From NCBI RefSeq assembly GCF_002954685.1, contig NZ_MSCN01000001.1, forward strand, positions 1,754,429 to 1,818,428: a stretch of 64,000 nt of DNA. Direction: 5' to 3'. Below the pieces are notes generated by a model. It saw only the letters and a program-made list of their open reading frames with translations, had not been told where the DNA came from and did no database searches. A program made the translations under genes and the position numbers. Origin of the DNA: Polaribacter porphyrae. GTDB taxonomy: Bacteria > Bacteroidota > Bacteroidia > Flavobacteriales > Flavobacteriaceae. This document shows, in pieces, positions 35,390 to 43,886 of the stretch; position 1 is the first letter of the stretch, and each line of letters opens with the position of its first letter.

Positions 35390-37051
35390 ATGATTTCAAA
35401 AAATAAACTCATCACTATATTATTCATATTTACAATAGCAGTTTGTAAATCACAATCTATAGAAATTATAGGATTTAGTGATAATCCACTTGAAGTAAGT
35501 CCGCTTTTAGGTGCAGATTTAACTGTAAATTTCAAATATACAAGTGAAGCAGGATCTACGGGTAATCATATTTTTATAGGATTAGAAGTTTTAGATAGTA
35601 ATGACCAATATGTGAGTTATGTAAACGGTGTTACATTAAATAATCAACAAGCGGGTACAGATATACAAAAATCTGCATCGTTTTTTGTGGGTAGTATTCA
35701 TAAATTATCCGCAGATTTACCAAATGGACATTATTATCAAGTAAAAGCAATTTTATATGCAAGTGGTGGTTGGACAGCAAATGCCTGGGCTGGTTATTGG
35801 AATTCGCCAAAACTAGACTTACAAGATACTAATGGGTATAATTTTAATACCAAAAAAATTGCTAAAGGAGCAGATATCAGTTGGATGACTGAAATGGAAT
35901 CTGATGGATTTACATGGAAAGATAATGATGGAAATACCAAAGAATTATTACCTCTTTTAAAAGAATACGATCTAGATGCTGTAAGGTTAAGAGTTTGGGT
36001 AAATCCAGATAATTCTGGTGCCAATGGTTGGTGTGATATTGATGATTTAGTAGTAAAAGCAGAAAAGGCAAACGTCAATAATCAAGATATAATGATTACA
36101 ATTCATTATAGTGATTGGTGGGCAGACCCAGGAAAACAAACCAAACCTGCTGCTTGGTCCAATTATTCAGTTTCTCAATTAGAAACTGCAGTTGCAAACC
36201 ATACAACAGACATTTTAAATGCTTTGAAAGCTAAAGGAATTACGCCAAAATGGGTTCAAATTGGTAATGAAACGAATAATGGTATGTTGTGGACAACTGG
36301 AAAAGCTTCAACTGGAGGGTTTGCCAATTATGCCAAATTTTTAAACGCTGGTGCAAATGCAGTAAAAACATTTAATAGTAACATCAAAACGATTTTGCAT
36401 ATTGCTAGTGGAAATGATAATGCACTATTTAGATGGAATATTGACGGTTTACAAAACAATGGTTTTCAAATCAATAAATTTGATATTATTGGAATGTCTT
36501 TATATCCTGATGAAAATAATTGGAAGTCTTATGTAGATGATACTTATGATAATATGATTGACCTAAAGTCTCGTTACAACAAAGAGGTTATGATGGTAGA
36601 AATCGGTTTTTCTTACAGTAGGCAAGACATTACTTATCAATATATTACTTATATGATTGAAAAAACCAAACAAGCTGATGGTTTAGGTGTTTTTTACTGG
36701 GAACCTATTGCTAGAAGTCCATTTACTTCTTATGGCAAAGGTGCTTGGGATGCAGATGGAAGTCCTTCTGAAGCAATGAATGCTTTTATTGATAAAAATA
36801 CTTTGTCTGTTTCAGAAAATGAGAGTAAAAATCATTTCATTATTTACCCAAATCCTGTAAAGAATGTATTATTTCTAAAATCTAGAATAAATAATATAGA
36901 ATCAATCAAAATTTATGATGTGAAAGGAAGTTTGATAAAACTATTACAACCGAATAAAATGCAATGGAGTTTAGATCTAACAAATCTAAAAAAAGGTGTT
37001 TATTTTTTAAAGGTTAACAATCATCTCAATAAAAAGTTCATTAAAAACTAA
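35390..37051 (+). CDS. GH53 arabinogalactan endo-beta-1,4-galactanase, T9SS-exported
   Basis: A 553-aa protein: signal peptide, an N-terminal beta module (about 20-140) shared with the product at 26734, the GH53 barrel (KGADISWMTEME, VRLRVWVNP, HYSDWWADPGKQ) and a C-terminal T9SS domain (YPNPVKNVLFL, GVYFLKVNN). Acid/base is E294 (QIGNETNNG) and nucleophile E404 (MVEIGFSY). GH53 has a single known activity, cleaving beta-1,4-galactan, so this gene fixes the predicted substrate of the locus. T9SS export places it on the cell surface or outside. It ends the PUL, its stop overlapping the convergent HupE gene. Confidence 0.93.
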   Translation: MISKNKLITILFIFTIAVCKSQSIEIIGFSDNPLEVSPLLGADLTVNFKYTSEAGSTGNHIFIGLEVLDSNDQYVSYVNGVTLNNQQAGTDIQKSASFFVGSIHKLSADLPNGHYYQVKAILYASGGWTANAWAGYWNSPKLDLQDTNGYNFNTKKIAKGADISWMTEMESDGFTWKDNDGNTKELLPLLKEYDLDAVRLRVWVNPDNSGANGWCDIDDLVVKAEKANVNNQDIMITIHYSDWWADPGKQTKPAAWSNYSVSQLETAVANHTTDILNALKAKGITPKWVQIGNETNNGMLWTTGKASTGGFANYAKFLNAGANAVKTFNSNIKTILHIASGNDNALFRWNIDGLQNNGFQINKFDIIGMSLYPDENNWKSYVDDTYDNMIDLKSRYNKEVMMVEIGFSYSRQDITYQYITYMIEKTKQADGLGVFYWEPIARSPFTSYGKGAWDADGSPSEAMNAFIDKNTLSVSENESKNHFIIYPNPVKNVLFLKSRINNIESIKIYDVKGSLIKLLQPNKMQWSLDLTNLKKGVYFLKVNNHLNKKFIKN

Positions 37052-37731
37052 TGATGGCTATTAAAATATCCATAAAGTTGATAAACAAACAACGCAATTC
37101 CAATGATGATTAGATACGTATTTGTAGCTTTATAAAATGCAGGATAACTTTCTTTTTTCTGCCATTTTGTAATTAAAAAAACGATGGGAATTAATGCTAA
37201 AATCTGACCAATTTCTACACCCAAATTAAAACTTAAAATCTTCATCAAAAAATAATCTGAACCTATTTCAAAAGATTGTAAACGTGTGGATAACCCAAAA
37301 CCATGAATTAGTCCAAATAGAAATACCATCAACAACAAATTGGGTGCTTTTACTTTTAGTTTTTCGAAACCACCTAAATTTTCAAATCCTTTGTAAAAAA
37401 CACTTAATGCAATAATGGCATCTACCAAATGTTCATTTGCATTAATAGCTAAATACGTTGCTCCTGTTAAGGTAATACAATGTGCAATTGTAAAAACGGT
37501 AATGAATTTTATGATATCTTTAAATCCTTTTAAGAAAAAAACAACACCTGCTAAAAACAGCAAATGATCGTAACCTGTAAGCATATGTTTTGCACCAACA
37601 TAAATATAAGACCACAAGCCTCCATTATTTAAAATGGCTTGATCTGATGAACTTACTCCATGTGCAAATGCAAAAAAAGGCATAAATAAAATTACAATTG
37701 AAACAATTCTTTTAAGATTAAATTTCATCAA
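37048..37731 (-). CDS. HupE/UreJ-family membrane protein
   Basis: A 227-aa protein with a signal-like first segment (FAFAHG) and five or six further membrane helices. The HupE/UreJ_2 signature residues are visible: GAKHMLTGYDHLLFL with His and Asp, then VFTIAHCITL and LIHGFGLS. The family is linked to nickel or cobalt uptake. It lies 6 nt downstream of the broken DUF4198 gene, so the two form a minus-strand operon. Its stop overlaps that of GH53 (convergent genes). Confidence 0.8.
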   Translation of the reverse strand: MMKFNLKRIVSIVILFMPFFAFAHGVSSSDQAILNNGGLWSYIYVGAKHMLTGYDHLLFLAGVVFFLKGFKDIIKFITVFTIAHCITLTGATYLAINANEHLVDAIIALSVFYKGFENLGGFEKLKVKAPNLLLMVFLFGLIHGFGLSTRLQSFEIGSDYFLMKILSFNLGVEIGQILALIPIVFLITKWQKKESYPAFYKATNTYLIIIGIALFVYQLYGYFNSHH

Positions 37732-37737
37732 CCTAAA

Positions 37738-38739
37738 TTATTTTTTTCGATTAAAAATAAAGAACAAAATCCCAATAATTAAAATACTTCCTAGAATAAA
37801 AAGATACATAGATATGCCTTCTTCCTTATTTTCGTGAGTATGAGTTTCAGCACTATGTTTGTGAGTAACTTCAAAAGTTAAAGTTGCCCAGTTAGATTCG
37901 TGGGTTAAACCCTCTTCATTAGAATTTACCAAATGTATGGTTCTTACATACCAAATTCCATCATTATTTAAATTTACAGAAACAATTCCTTCTTCATTTG
38001 TTCTTAATTCTTGACCTTCTGTATGTGTATGATTTTCATCAGTTGAAGGATGAGAATGAGTTTCTCCATTATGACTATGAGTGTCATTTTTTGCATCATT
38101 GTGAGAATGTCCTTTTTCTGATGATTAATAATTTGCATACACCAACTGATTTTGCAAAGGCTTGCCATCTCTTAATAACTTTACTTGTAAAATATCTCCT
38201 GTGTATTTTTCATAAGGATTTTCAAGTGGAATAAACTCAATAGGATAACCAAAAAGAGTATTCCAGTCTTTGGTTTTTTCATTCCCGACTTGAAAAATAG
38301 CTTTCACATGTTTCGAATATTTTTCTACAGCTTCATCATTTAAAGTTCCATTTTGTTCTCTTTGTAAAAGAGCGTCTTTTATACCATCGTGTTTTAGATA
38401 ATTATTAAATTTTTCTGCAGTCATTGTAAAATTTCTAGGTTTTGTAGAAACGCCTGCAACCCAAGTACCTGCTTTACCTGAATTGAAATTTAAAATGGTT
38501 GTACTGTCTTTCTCTGTCCATTGTTTGTCTTCAACTTTTATCCTATTTCCATCACCAACCAAACTAGCATCTAGCATTCTATCTCTGTCAATTACATTTT
38601 CGCTTTTATTAAAAGTGCCATTAAATAATTGGATTGTACTTTCCGTATTTGGTTGCAGAAAAAAAGTATCTAATTTTAGATACATATCGTGACTACAGAA
38701 AATTAAAATACATAATGCTGCAAATATTTTTTTTCTCAT
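37738..38739 (-). pseudogene. DUF4198 (metal-uptake-type) gene broken by one in-frame stop
   Basis: One continuous minus-strand frame from ATG 38739 (MRKKIFAAL) to 37738 is interrupted only by a TAA (plus-strand 38125-38127). The N-terminal part matches DUF4198 (SHDMYLKLDTFFLQP, LFNGTFNKSENVIDRDRM, GTWVAGVSTKPR, LQNQLVYANY). After the stop come SSEKGHSH, a His-rich stretch likely to bind Ni/Co/Cu, GIWYVRTIHLVN, NWATLTFEV and a C-terminal membrane anchor. An AAA-to-TAA change would explain the break. The second half cannot be secreted on its own. Alternatives are sequencing error or readthrough. Confidence 0.85.
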
Positions 38740-38771
38740 TTTTTGATAAAATTTTTGATGTATAACTGACA

Positions 38772-38803
38772 CAAAAATAACTCATAAAATTAAACTAGTT
38801 CAA
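38772..38803 (-). promoter_or_regulatory. Bacteroidota-type promoter for the DUF4198-hupE operon
   Basis: On the minus strand, TTG (38803-38801) and TATTTTTG (38779-38772) are 21 nt apart, fitting the phylum consensus TTG-N19-21-TAnnTTTG. The predicted transcription start near 38766 supports ATG 38739 over the upstream ATG at 38772. Confidence 0.6.
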
Positions 38804-38861
38804 AAACGAATCAACTAAAATTACTGAATTAACACCAGAAAATGGATATTTAACATAAGTT

Positions 38862-38905
38862 TTGTTTAACTTAATTTACAATAAATTAAACAATTTGTAT
38901 CTTTG
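38862..38905 (+). promoter_or_regulatory. inverted-repeat operator plus -7 box at head of the photolyase operon
   Basis: TTGTTTAA (38862-38869) and TTAAACAA (38886-38893) form a perfect inverted repeat with a 16-nt spacer. TATCTTTG (38898-38905) fits the TAnnTTTG box, 23 nt before ATG 38929. No proper TTG -33 element is at the right distance, so activation or a special sigma factor is likely. The same arms and spacing recur at 45404-45435. Confidence 0.65.
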
Positions 38906-38928
38906 TTTAGATTCACAAAATAAATGAA

Positions 38929-39552
38929 ATGCAATTTTTCAATAACCAAGACATTAATAACCTACATAAAATTTACAGAATTAACTTAATAAACAGTTGT
39001 TCTGGCTTTAAATCAGCAAACTTATTAGGTTCAATTTCAATAAATGGAAAAACCAATGTAGCTGTTTTTAGTTCTGTTACACATTTAGGATCAAATCCGC
39101 CAACATTAGGTTTTATTTTAAGACCTACAACTGTGCCTAGAAACACGCACAAAAATTTAAAGGATACTGGTTTTTTTACCATCAACCATATTTGGGAAGA
39201 CATATTTGAGGATGCACATCATACCTCTGCAAAATATCCTGATGATGTTTCTGAATTTGATATGACTTCTTTAGAGCCTGAATTTAAAGGAGATTTTAAA
39301 GCACCTTTTGTAAAAAATGCTCCTGTGCAAATGGCAATGAAATTTATAGAAGAAATTTATGTACCCTCAAATGATGTACTATTAATTGTTGCCCAAATTC
39401 AAGAATTGTACGTAAAAGATGAGTTATTGCAAGAAGATGGCTTAATCAATTTATCCAAAGGAAATGTGGCCACTATTAATGGTTTAGACACCTATGCCAT
39501 TCCTAAATTTAAAAAGCAATTGAGCTACCAAAGACCTAAAAAAATACAATAA
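38929..39552 (+). CDS. flavin reductase-like FMN-binding protein
   Basis: A 207-aa protein with the flavin-reductase split-barrel pattern (NLLGSISINGKTNVAVFSSV, LGFILRPTTVPRNTHKNLKD, GFFTINHI). Members bind FMN and often reduce flavins or act with flavoenzymes. It heads the photolyase operon and its stop overlaps the ATG of the next gene (TAATG). A role in keeping flavin reduced or supplying flavin to the FAD-dependent photolyases is inference from context. Confidence 0.8.
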   Translation: MQFFNNQDINNLHKIYRINLINSCSGFKSANLLGSISINGKTNVAVFSSVTHLGSNPPTLGFILRPTTVPRNTHKNLKDTGFFTINHIWEDIFEDAHHTSAKYPDDVSEFDMTSLEPEFKGDFKAPFVKNAPVQMAMKFIEEIYVPSNDVLLIVAQIQELYVKDELLQEDGLINLSKGNVATINGLDTYAIPKFKKQLSYQRPKKIQ

Positions 39553-40976
39553 TGAAAATTCTAGTTACAGGCGCAACTGGTTATATTGGCAAACGTTTAA
39601 TTCCATTATTATTAAATGATGGTCATAAAATCGTATGTCCTGTAAGAGATAAAAAAAGAGCCGAAAACTATTACAAAGATCAAAAGAACATAGAATTAAT
39701 TGAGGCAGATTTTTTAAATGGGCATTCACTTCAAGCACTACCTACAGACGTAGATGCTGCCTATTACTTAATTCACTCAATGTCTAATTCTGCAAAAGAA
39801 TTCCACGTTTTAGAAGAAAAGTGTGCATTTAATTTTAAACGTTATGCAGAAACGACTTCTTTAAAACAAGTAATTTATTTGAGTGGAATTACAAACGACA
39901 CAAAACTCTCTAAACATTTATTATCAAGAAAAAATGTTGAAAATACATTAAGTTCTGGCAATTATGCATTAACCACTTTCAAAGCAGGAATTATCGTAGG
40001 TTCTGGAAGTTCATCCTTTGAAATTATACGAGATTTAGTAGAAAAACTACCAGCAATGATTGCTCCAAAATGGTTAAATACGAAAACACAACCATTATCT
40101 ATTAGAGATGTTTTATCATTTTTACACAAAGCTTTAGGGAAAGAGGAATTATACAATACTTCTTATGATATTTTTGGTCCTGAAGTAATGACCTACAAAA
40201 CAATGTTATTGCAATTTGCAGAAGTTAGAAAGCTAAAAAGATGGATTTTAACTGTGCCTGTAATGACACCAAAACTCTCTTCTTATTGGTTGTATTTTGT
40301 AACCTCAACGTCTTACAAATTAGCAAGTTCTTTGGTAAATTCTATGGGAGTTGAAGTAATTGGAAATAAAAGCAACATCAATCAAATATTGGAAGTAAAT
40401 CCAATGACATACAAAGAAGCAGTAGAATTGGCTTTTAAGAAAATTCAACAAAATAGTATTGTTTCTAGTTGGAAAGATTCTTATGTAAGTAGTGGAAAAT
40501 TGAAAAATTATGTGGGTGAGTTTATCAATGTTCCAGAATATGGATGTTTTAAAGATTATAAAAAACGTAAAGTAAAAGACAGAAAAAAAACTTTAGATAA
40601 AATTTGGGCAATTGGTGGCGAAACTGGTTGGTATTATGGAACATTTCTCTGGAAAATAAGAGGTTTTATTGATCAAATTTATGGTGGAGCAGGTTTACGA
40701 AGAGGAAGAAGACACCCAACTGAATTAAATGCAGGTGATGCTTTAGATTTTTGGAGAGTAATTTATGCGGATAAAGAAAAAGGCAAACTCCTACTCTATG
40801 CAGAAATGATTTTACCAGGAGAAGCTTGGTTAGAATTTAATATCGAAGACGGAATTTTATACCAAACAGCCACGTTTAGACCTGTTGGTTTGGCTGGTAG
40901 ATTGTATTGGTATGCAGTTGTGCCTTTTCATTGGTTTATTTTTAATGGGATGATTAATAAAATTGCAAAAGTATAG
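39552..40976 (+). CDS. NAD(P)-binding SDR/NmrA-type protein with DUF2867 C-terminus
   Basis: A 474-aa protein. The N-terminal Rossmann domain starts VTGATGYIGKRLIPLL (about 1-230), an atypical or extended SDR of the NmrA-like kind. The C-terminal part (about 310-474: VWAIGG-like KIWAIGGETGWYYG, GGAGLRRGRRHP, DALDFWRV, LPGEAWLEF) is DUF2867. This fusion is a regular member of flavobacterial photolyase clusters; its reaction is not known. Overlaps the upstream gene by 1 nt. Confidence 0.85.
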   Translation: MKILVTGATGYIGKRLIPLLLNDGHKIVCPVRDKKRAENYYKDQKNIELIEADFLNGHSLQALPTDVDAAYYLIHSMSNSAKEFHVLEEKCAFNFKRYAETTSLKQVIYLSGITNDTKLSKHLLSRKNVENTLSSGNYALTTFKAGIIVGSGSSSFEIIRDLVEKLPAMIAPKWLNTKTQPLSIRDVLSFLHKALGKEELYNTSYDIFGPEVMTYKTMLLQFAEVRKLKRWILTVPVMTPKLSSYWLYFVTSTSYKLASSLVNSMGVEVIGNKSNINQILEVNPMTYKEAVELAFKKIQQNSIVSSWKDSYVSSGKLKNYVGEFINVPEYGCFKDYKKRKVKDRKKTLDKIWAIGGETGWYYGTFLWKIRGFIDQIYGGAGLRRGRRHPTELNAGDALDFWRVIYADKEKGKLLLYAEMILPGEAWLEFNIEDGILYQTATFRPVGLAGRLYWYAVVPFHWFIFNGMINKIAKV

Positions 40977-40979
40977 ATT

Positions 40980-41120
40980 TTGAAAAAACAGCACCTGCCC
41001 ACCAAAATGTGTCCTATTTGTAATAGATCTTTTGCTTGGCGTAAAAAGTGGGAAAAGAATTGGGAAAACGTAAAATATTGTAGTAAAAAATGCAGCAGCA
41101 ACAAAAACAAACTGGGCTAG
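40980..41120 (+). CDS. DUF2256 small zinc-ribbon-like protein
   Basis: A 46-aa ORF from TTG 40980 to TAG 41118-41120. The sequence [20 protein letters not shown], then [17 protein letters not shown] matches DUF2256: two CxxC-like pairs (CPIC and CSKKC) likely bind zinc. Family members begin MKKxHLP, which supports the TTG start; the first ATG (41007) would remove conserved residues. An in-frame TAG at 40974 limits the start upstream. The 3' end overlaps the next photolyase gene by 31 nt in another frame. DUF2256 genes are typically next to photolyases. Confidence 0.8.
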   Translation: MKKQHLPTKMCPICNRSFAWRKKWEKNWENVKYCSKKCSSNKNKLG

Positions 41121-42400
41121 TTTGGTTCAGAAATAATTTAAGAGTTCACGATAATAGTTCTTTAAAAAGAGCAGTTGATGAAAATCAGCAAGTCATTGCT
41201 GTCTATTTTTTTGACCCAAAATATTTTAAAGTTGATGAATTCGGATTTCAAAAAACTGCAAAATTTAGAGCAAAATTTTTAATTGAAACCATTAAAGATT
41301 TACAACAAAATTTAGCAGATTTAAACATTACTCTCCTTACCTATTTTGATGCTCCAGAACATAGAATAACAAGTTTATGTGATTCCTTTTTTGTTGATAA
41401 AATTTACACACAAAAAGAATGGACAAGAGATGAAATTGAAACCAACAATAACATCAAAAAAACGTTAAATGGTAACATTGGTTTTATTGAAGAATATGAT
41501 CAATTTTTATATCATCCAGAAACGGTTTCTAAAAACTTTAACAATATTCCTGACGTGTTTACTGCTTTTAGAAAAAAGCTAGAAAAGTATGTAGCTATTT
41601 TAGAAGAGGTACATATCTCAAAATTACCGAAAGAAAACCTAGTTGAAAATACTACTGAAACTCCAAGTTTACAAGATTTAGGTTTTGAAGATTTCGAAGT
41701 TTCTCACAAAACTGCTTTCCCTTTTAAAGGTGGTGAAACTGAAGCTTTAAAAAGATTGAATTATTATCTTTTTGAAAGTAAAAAAGTAAGCTTCTATAAA
41801 AAAACAAGAAATGGTTTAGTGGGCAAAGACTACTCAACAAAGTTGTCCCCCTGGTTGGCAAACGGAAGTTTGTCAGCCAAAACCATTTGTCATAAAGTTA
41901 AAAAATATGAGCAAGAATTTGGCAAAAATCAATCTACCTATTGGGTAATTTTTGAGTTGATTTGGAGAGATTATTTTAAATATATTTCTTTAAAATATGA
42001 TGAAAAGATATTTAAAATTGGTGGAATTTTAGATAGAGATTACGAATGGAAATCTGACAAAAACACCACTCAAAAATGGATTAATGGAGAAACCAGAGAC
42101 GATTTTGTAAACGCAAATATGATTGAACTCAAAGAAACTGGTTGGATGAGCAATAGAGGAAGACAAAATGTTGCTTCTTATTTTGCAAAAGAATTGTTGT
42201 TAGATTGGAGAATTGGAGCTGCCTATTTTGAATCATTGTTGTTAGACTATGATGTGCATAGTAATTATGGCAATTGGATGTATGTTGCAGGCGTTGGTAA
42301 TGATCCAAGAGACAGAAAATTTAATACACAACTGCAAGCAGAACGTTATGATAGCAATCATAAATTTAGAAACCTTTGGTTAGCAAAAACATTGTTTTAA
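41090..42400 (+). CDS. DASH-family cryptochrome/photolyase
   Basis: A 436-aa protein with the N-terminal alpha/beta antenna domain ([13 protein letters not shown]) and the FAD domain. CRY-DASH signatures are clear: [60 protein letters not shown] and [24 protein letters not shown] enzymes repair cyclobutane dimers, preferentially in single-stranded DNA, with FAD and a folate (MTHF) antenna. The folE gene at 46240 may serve folate or pterin supply. It is preceded by the overlapping DUF2256 gene and followed after 1 nt by a second photolyase-type gene. Confidence 0.93.
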   Translation: MQQQQKQTGLVWFRNNLRVHDNSSLKRAVDENQQVIAVYFFDPKYFKVDEFGFQKTAKFRAKFLIETIKDLQQNLADLNITLLTYFDAPEHRITSLCDSFFVDKIYTQKEWTRDEIETNNNIKKTLNGNIGFIEEYDQFLYHPETVSKNFNNIPDVFTAFRKKLEKYVAILEEVHISKLPKENLVENTTETPSLQDLGFEDFEVSHKTAFPFKGGETEALKRLNYYLFESKKVSFYKKTRNGLVGKDYSTKLSPWLANGSLSAKTICHKVKKYEQEFGKNQSTYWVIFELIWRDYFKYISLKYDEKIFKIGGILDRDYEWKSDKNTTQKWINGETRDDFVNANMIELKETGWMSNRGRQNVASYFAKELLLDWRIGAAYFESLLLDYDVHSNYGNWMYVAGVGNDPRDRKFNTQLQAERYDSNHKFRNLWLAKTLF

Positions 42401-42401
42401 A

Positions 42402-43886
42402 ATGAAAAGTAAATCTGTTCATATCATTTTCCCACATCAATTATTTAAAAACAGTGAAGTTTTAGATAAAGTTAATCACATCATCTTAATTGAAGAGTAT
42501 TTATTTTTTAGTCAGTATAAATTTCATCAACAAAAAATAGCTTTTCATAGAGCTACTATGAAAGCTTATGAAGACTTTTTAATTAAAAAAGGTAAAAAAG
42601 TAAACTATATTGATCCTAAAAATGGGTTAAGTGATATTCGTAAACTTTTACCAAGTTTAGTCGAAGATAGTATTTCTGAAATTCACATCATTGATCCAAC
42701 AGACAATTGGCTCAAAAAACACATCAACGAATCAAAAAGTGATTTGGAAATTGTTTGGTATAACAATCCTTTATTTATCAACACAAAAGAAGATTTAGCA
42801 TCATTTTTTAAACCCACCAAAAAGAAATTTTTTCAAACTTCATTTTACAAAAGTGAAAGAAAAGAAAGGGACATTTTAATGGATGGGAAAAGTCCTGCTG
42901 GAGGCAGTTGGACGTATGATGCAGACAATAGAAAAAAATATCCAAAAGGAAAAACTCCGCCAATAATTCAGTTTCCTGAACCCACAAAATACCACAAAGA
43001 AGCAACAGAATATATAAATAACAATTTCTCTAAAAACTATGGAAAACTAAATGACTTTATAGTTTATCCCATAGATTTTGAATCCGCAGAAAACTGGTTA
43101 ACTCAATTTTTTGAGGTTCGTTTTCACGAATTTGGTATTTATGAAGATGCTATTGTTAGAGAAGAAAATTTCCTAAATCACAGCTTGTTATCACCCTTAA
43201 TAAATGTGGGTTTATTGCATCCAAAAGAAGTGATTGATAAAGCCATTGAATTTGCACATAATAATGATGTTCCTATAAATTCTACTGAAGGCTTTGTGCG
43301 TCAAATTTTAGGTTGGCGCGAATTTATAAGAGGAGTTTATGAAGCTGTTGGTACAAAAGAACGCACCAAAAATTTTTGGAAATTCAAGAGAAAAATACCA
43401 AAATCATTTTATGATGGCACTACAGGAATTCAGCCTATAGATGATGTCATCAAAAAAGTGAATAATACTGCTTATGCACATCATATAGAACGTTTGATGA
43501 TTTTAGGAAATTTTATGGTATTGTGTGAATTTGATCCAGATGATGTATATCAATGGTTTATGGAGTTATTTATTGATGCTTATGATTGGGTTATGGTGCC
43601 AAACGTTTATGGAATGAGTTTGTTTGCAGATGGAGGATTAATGAGTACAAAACCATACATCAGTAGTAGTAATTACATTATGAAAATGAGTAATTATAAA
43701 AAAGGTGACTGGCAAAAAACTTGGGATGGTTTATTCTGGACGTTTATGGATAAGCACAGAGATTTCTTTTTGAGCAACCCAAGATTAGGAATGTTAATTA
43801 GAACTTTTGATAAAATGAATCAAGAAAAAAAAGAAATCCATTTTGAGAATGCAAAACTGTTTTTTAATGAATTAGATAATGGCTGA
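42402..43886 (+). CDS. PhrB/FeS-BCP-like photolyase (DPRP family) without the iron-sulfur cysteines
   Basis: A 494-aa protein of the bacterial (6-4) photolyase/cryptochrome family PF04244: IIFPHQLF start, TEGFVRQILGWREFIRGVY, AYAHHIERLMILGNFMVL, DAYDWVMVPNVYGMSLFADGG and TKPYISSSNYIMKMSNY. Known members (Agrobacterium PhrB) hold a [4Fe-4S] cluster with four Cys, several in the loop after the SNYI motif. Here that loop reads KKGDWQKTW and the whole protein has one Cys (VLCEF). The cluster is therefore absent. The gene is 1 nt after the DASH gene and overlaps the next by 8 nt. Confidence 0.9.
   Translation: MKSKSVHIIFPHQLFKNSEVLDKVNHIILIEEYLFFSQYKFHQQKIAFHRATMKAYEDFLIKKGKKVNYIDPKNGLSDIRKLLPSLVEDSISEIHIIDPTDNWLKKHINESKSDLEIVWYNNPLFINTKEDLASFFKPTKKKFFQTSFYKSERKERDILMDGKSPAGGSWTYDADNRKKYPKGKTPPIIQFPEPTKYHKEATEYINNNFSKNYGKLNDFIVYPIDFESAENWLTQFFEVRFHEFGIYEDAIVREENFLNHSLLSPLINVGLLHPKEVIDKAIEFAHNNDVPINSTEGFVRQILGWREFIRGVYEAVGTKERTKNFWKFKRKIPKSFYDGTTGIQPIDDVIKKVNNTAYAHHIERLMILGNFMVLCEFDPDDVYQWFMELFIDAYDWVMVPNVYGMSLFADGGLMSTKPYISSSNYIMKMSNYKKGDWQKTWDGLFWTFMDKHRDFFLSNPRLGMLIRTFDKMNQEKKEIHFENAKLFFNELDNG

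Noticed and set aside
37998..38234. Plus-strand ORF over the break in the DUF4198 gene
   Set aside because: It is antisense to the strongly family-matching minus frame, and its His/Leu-rich composition mirrors the HSH repeats on the other strand.
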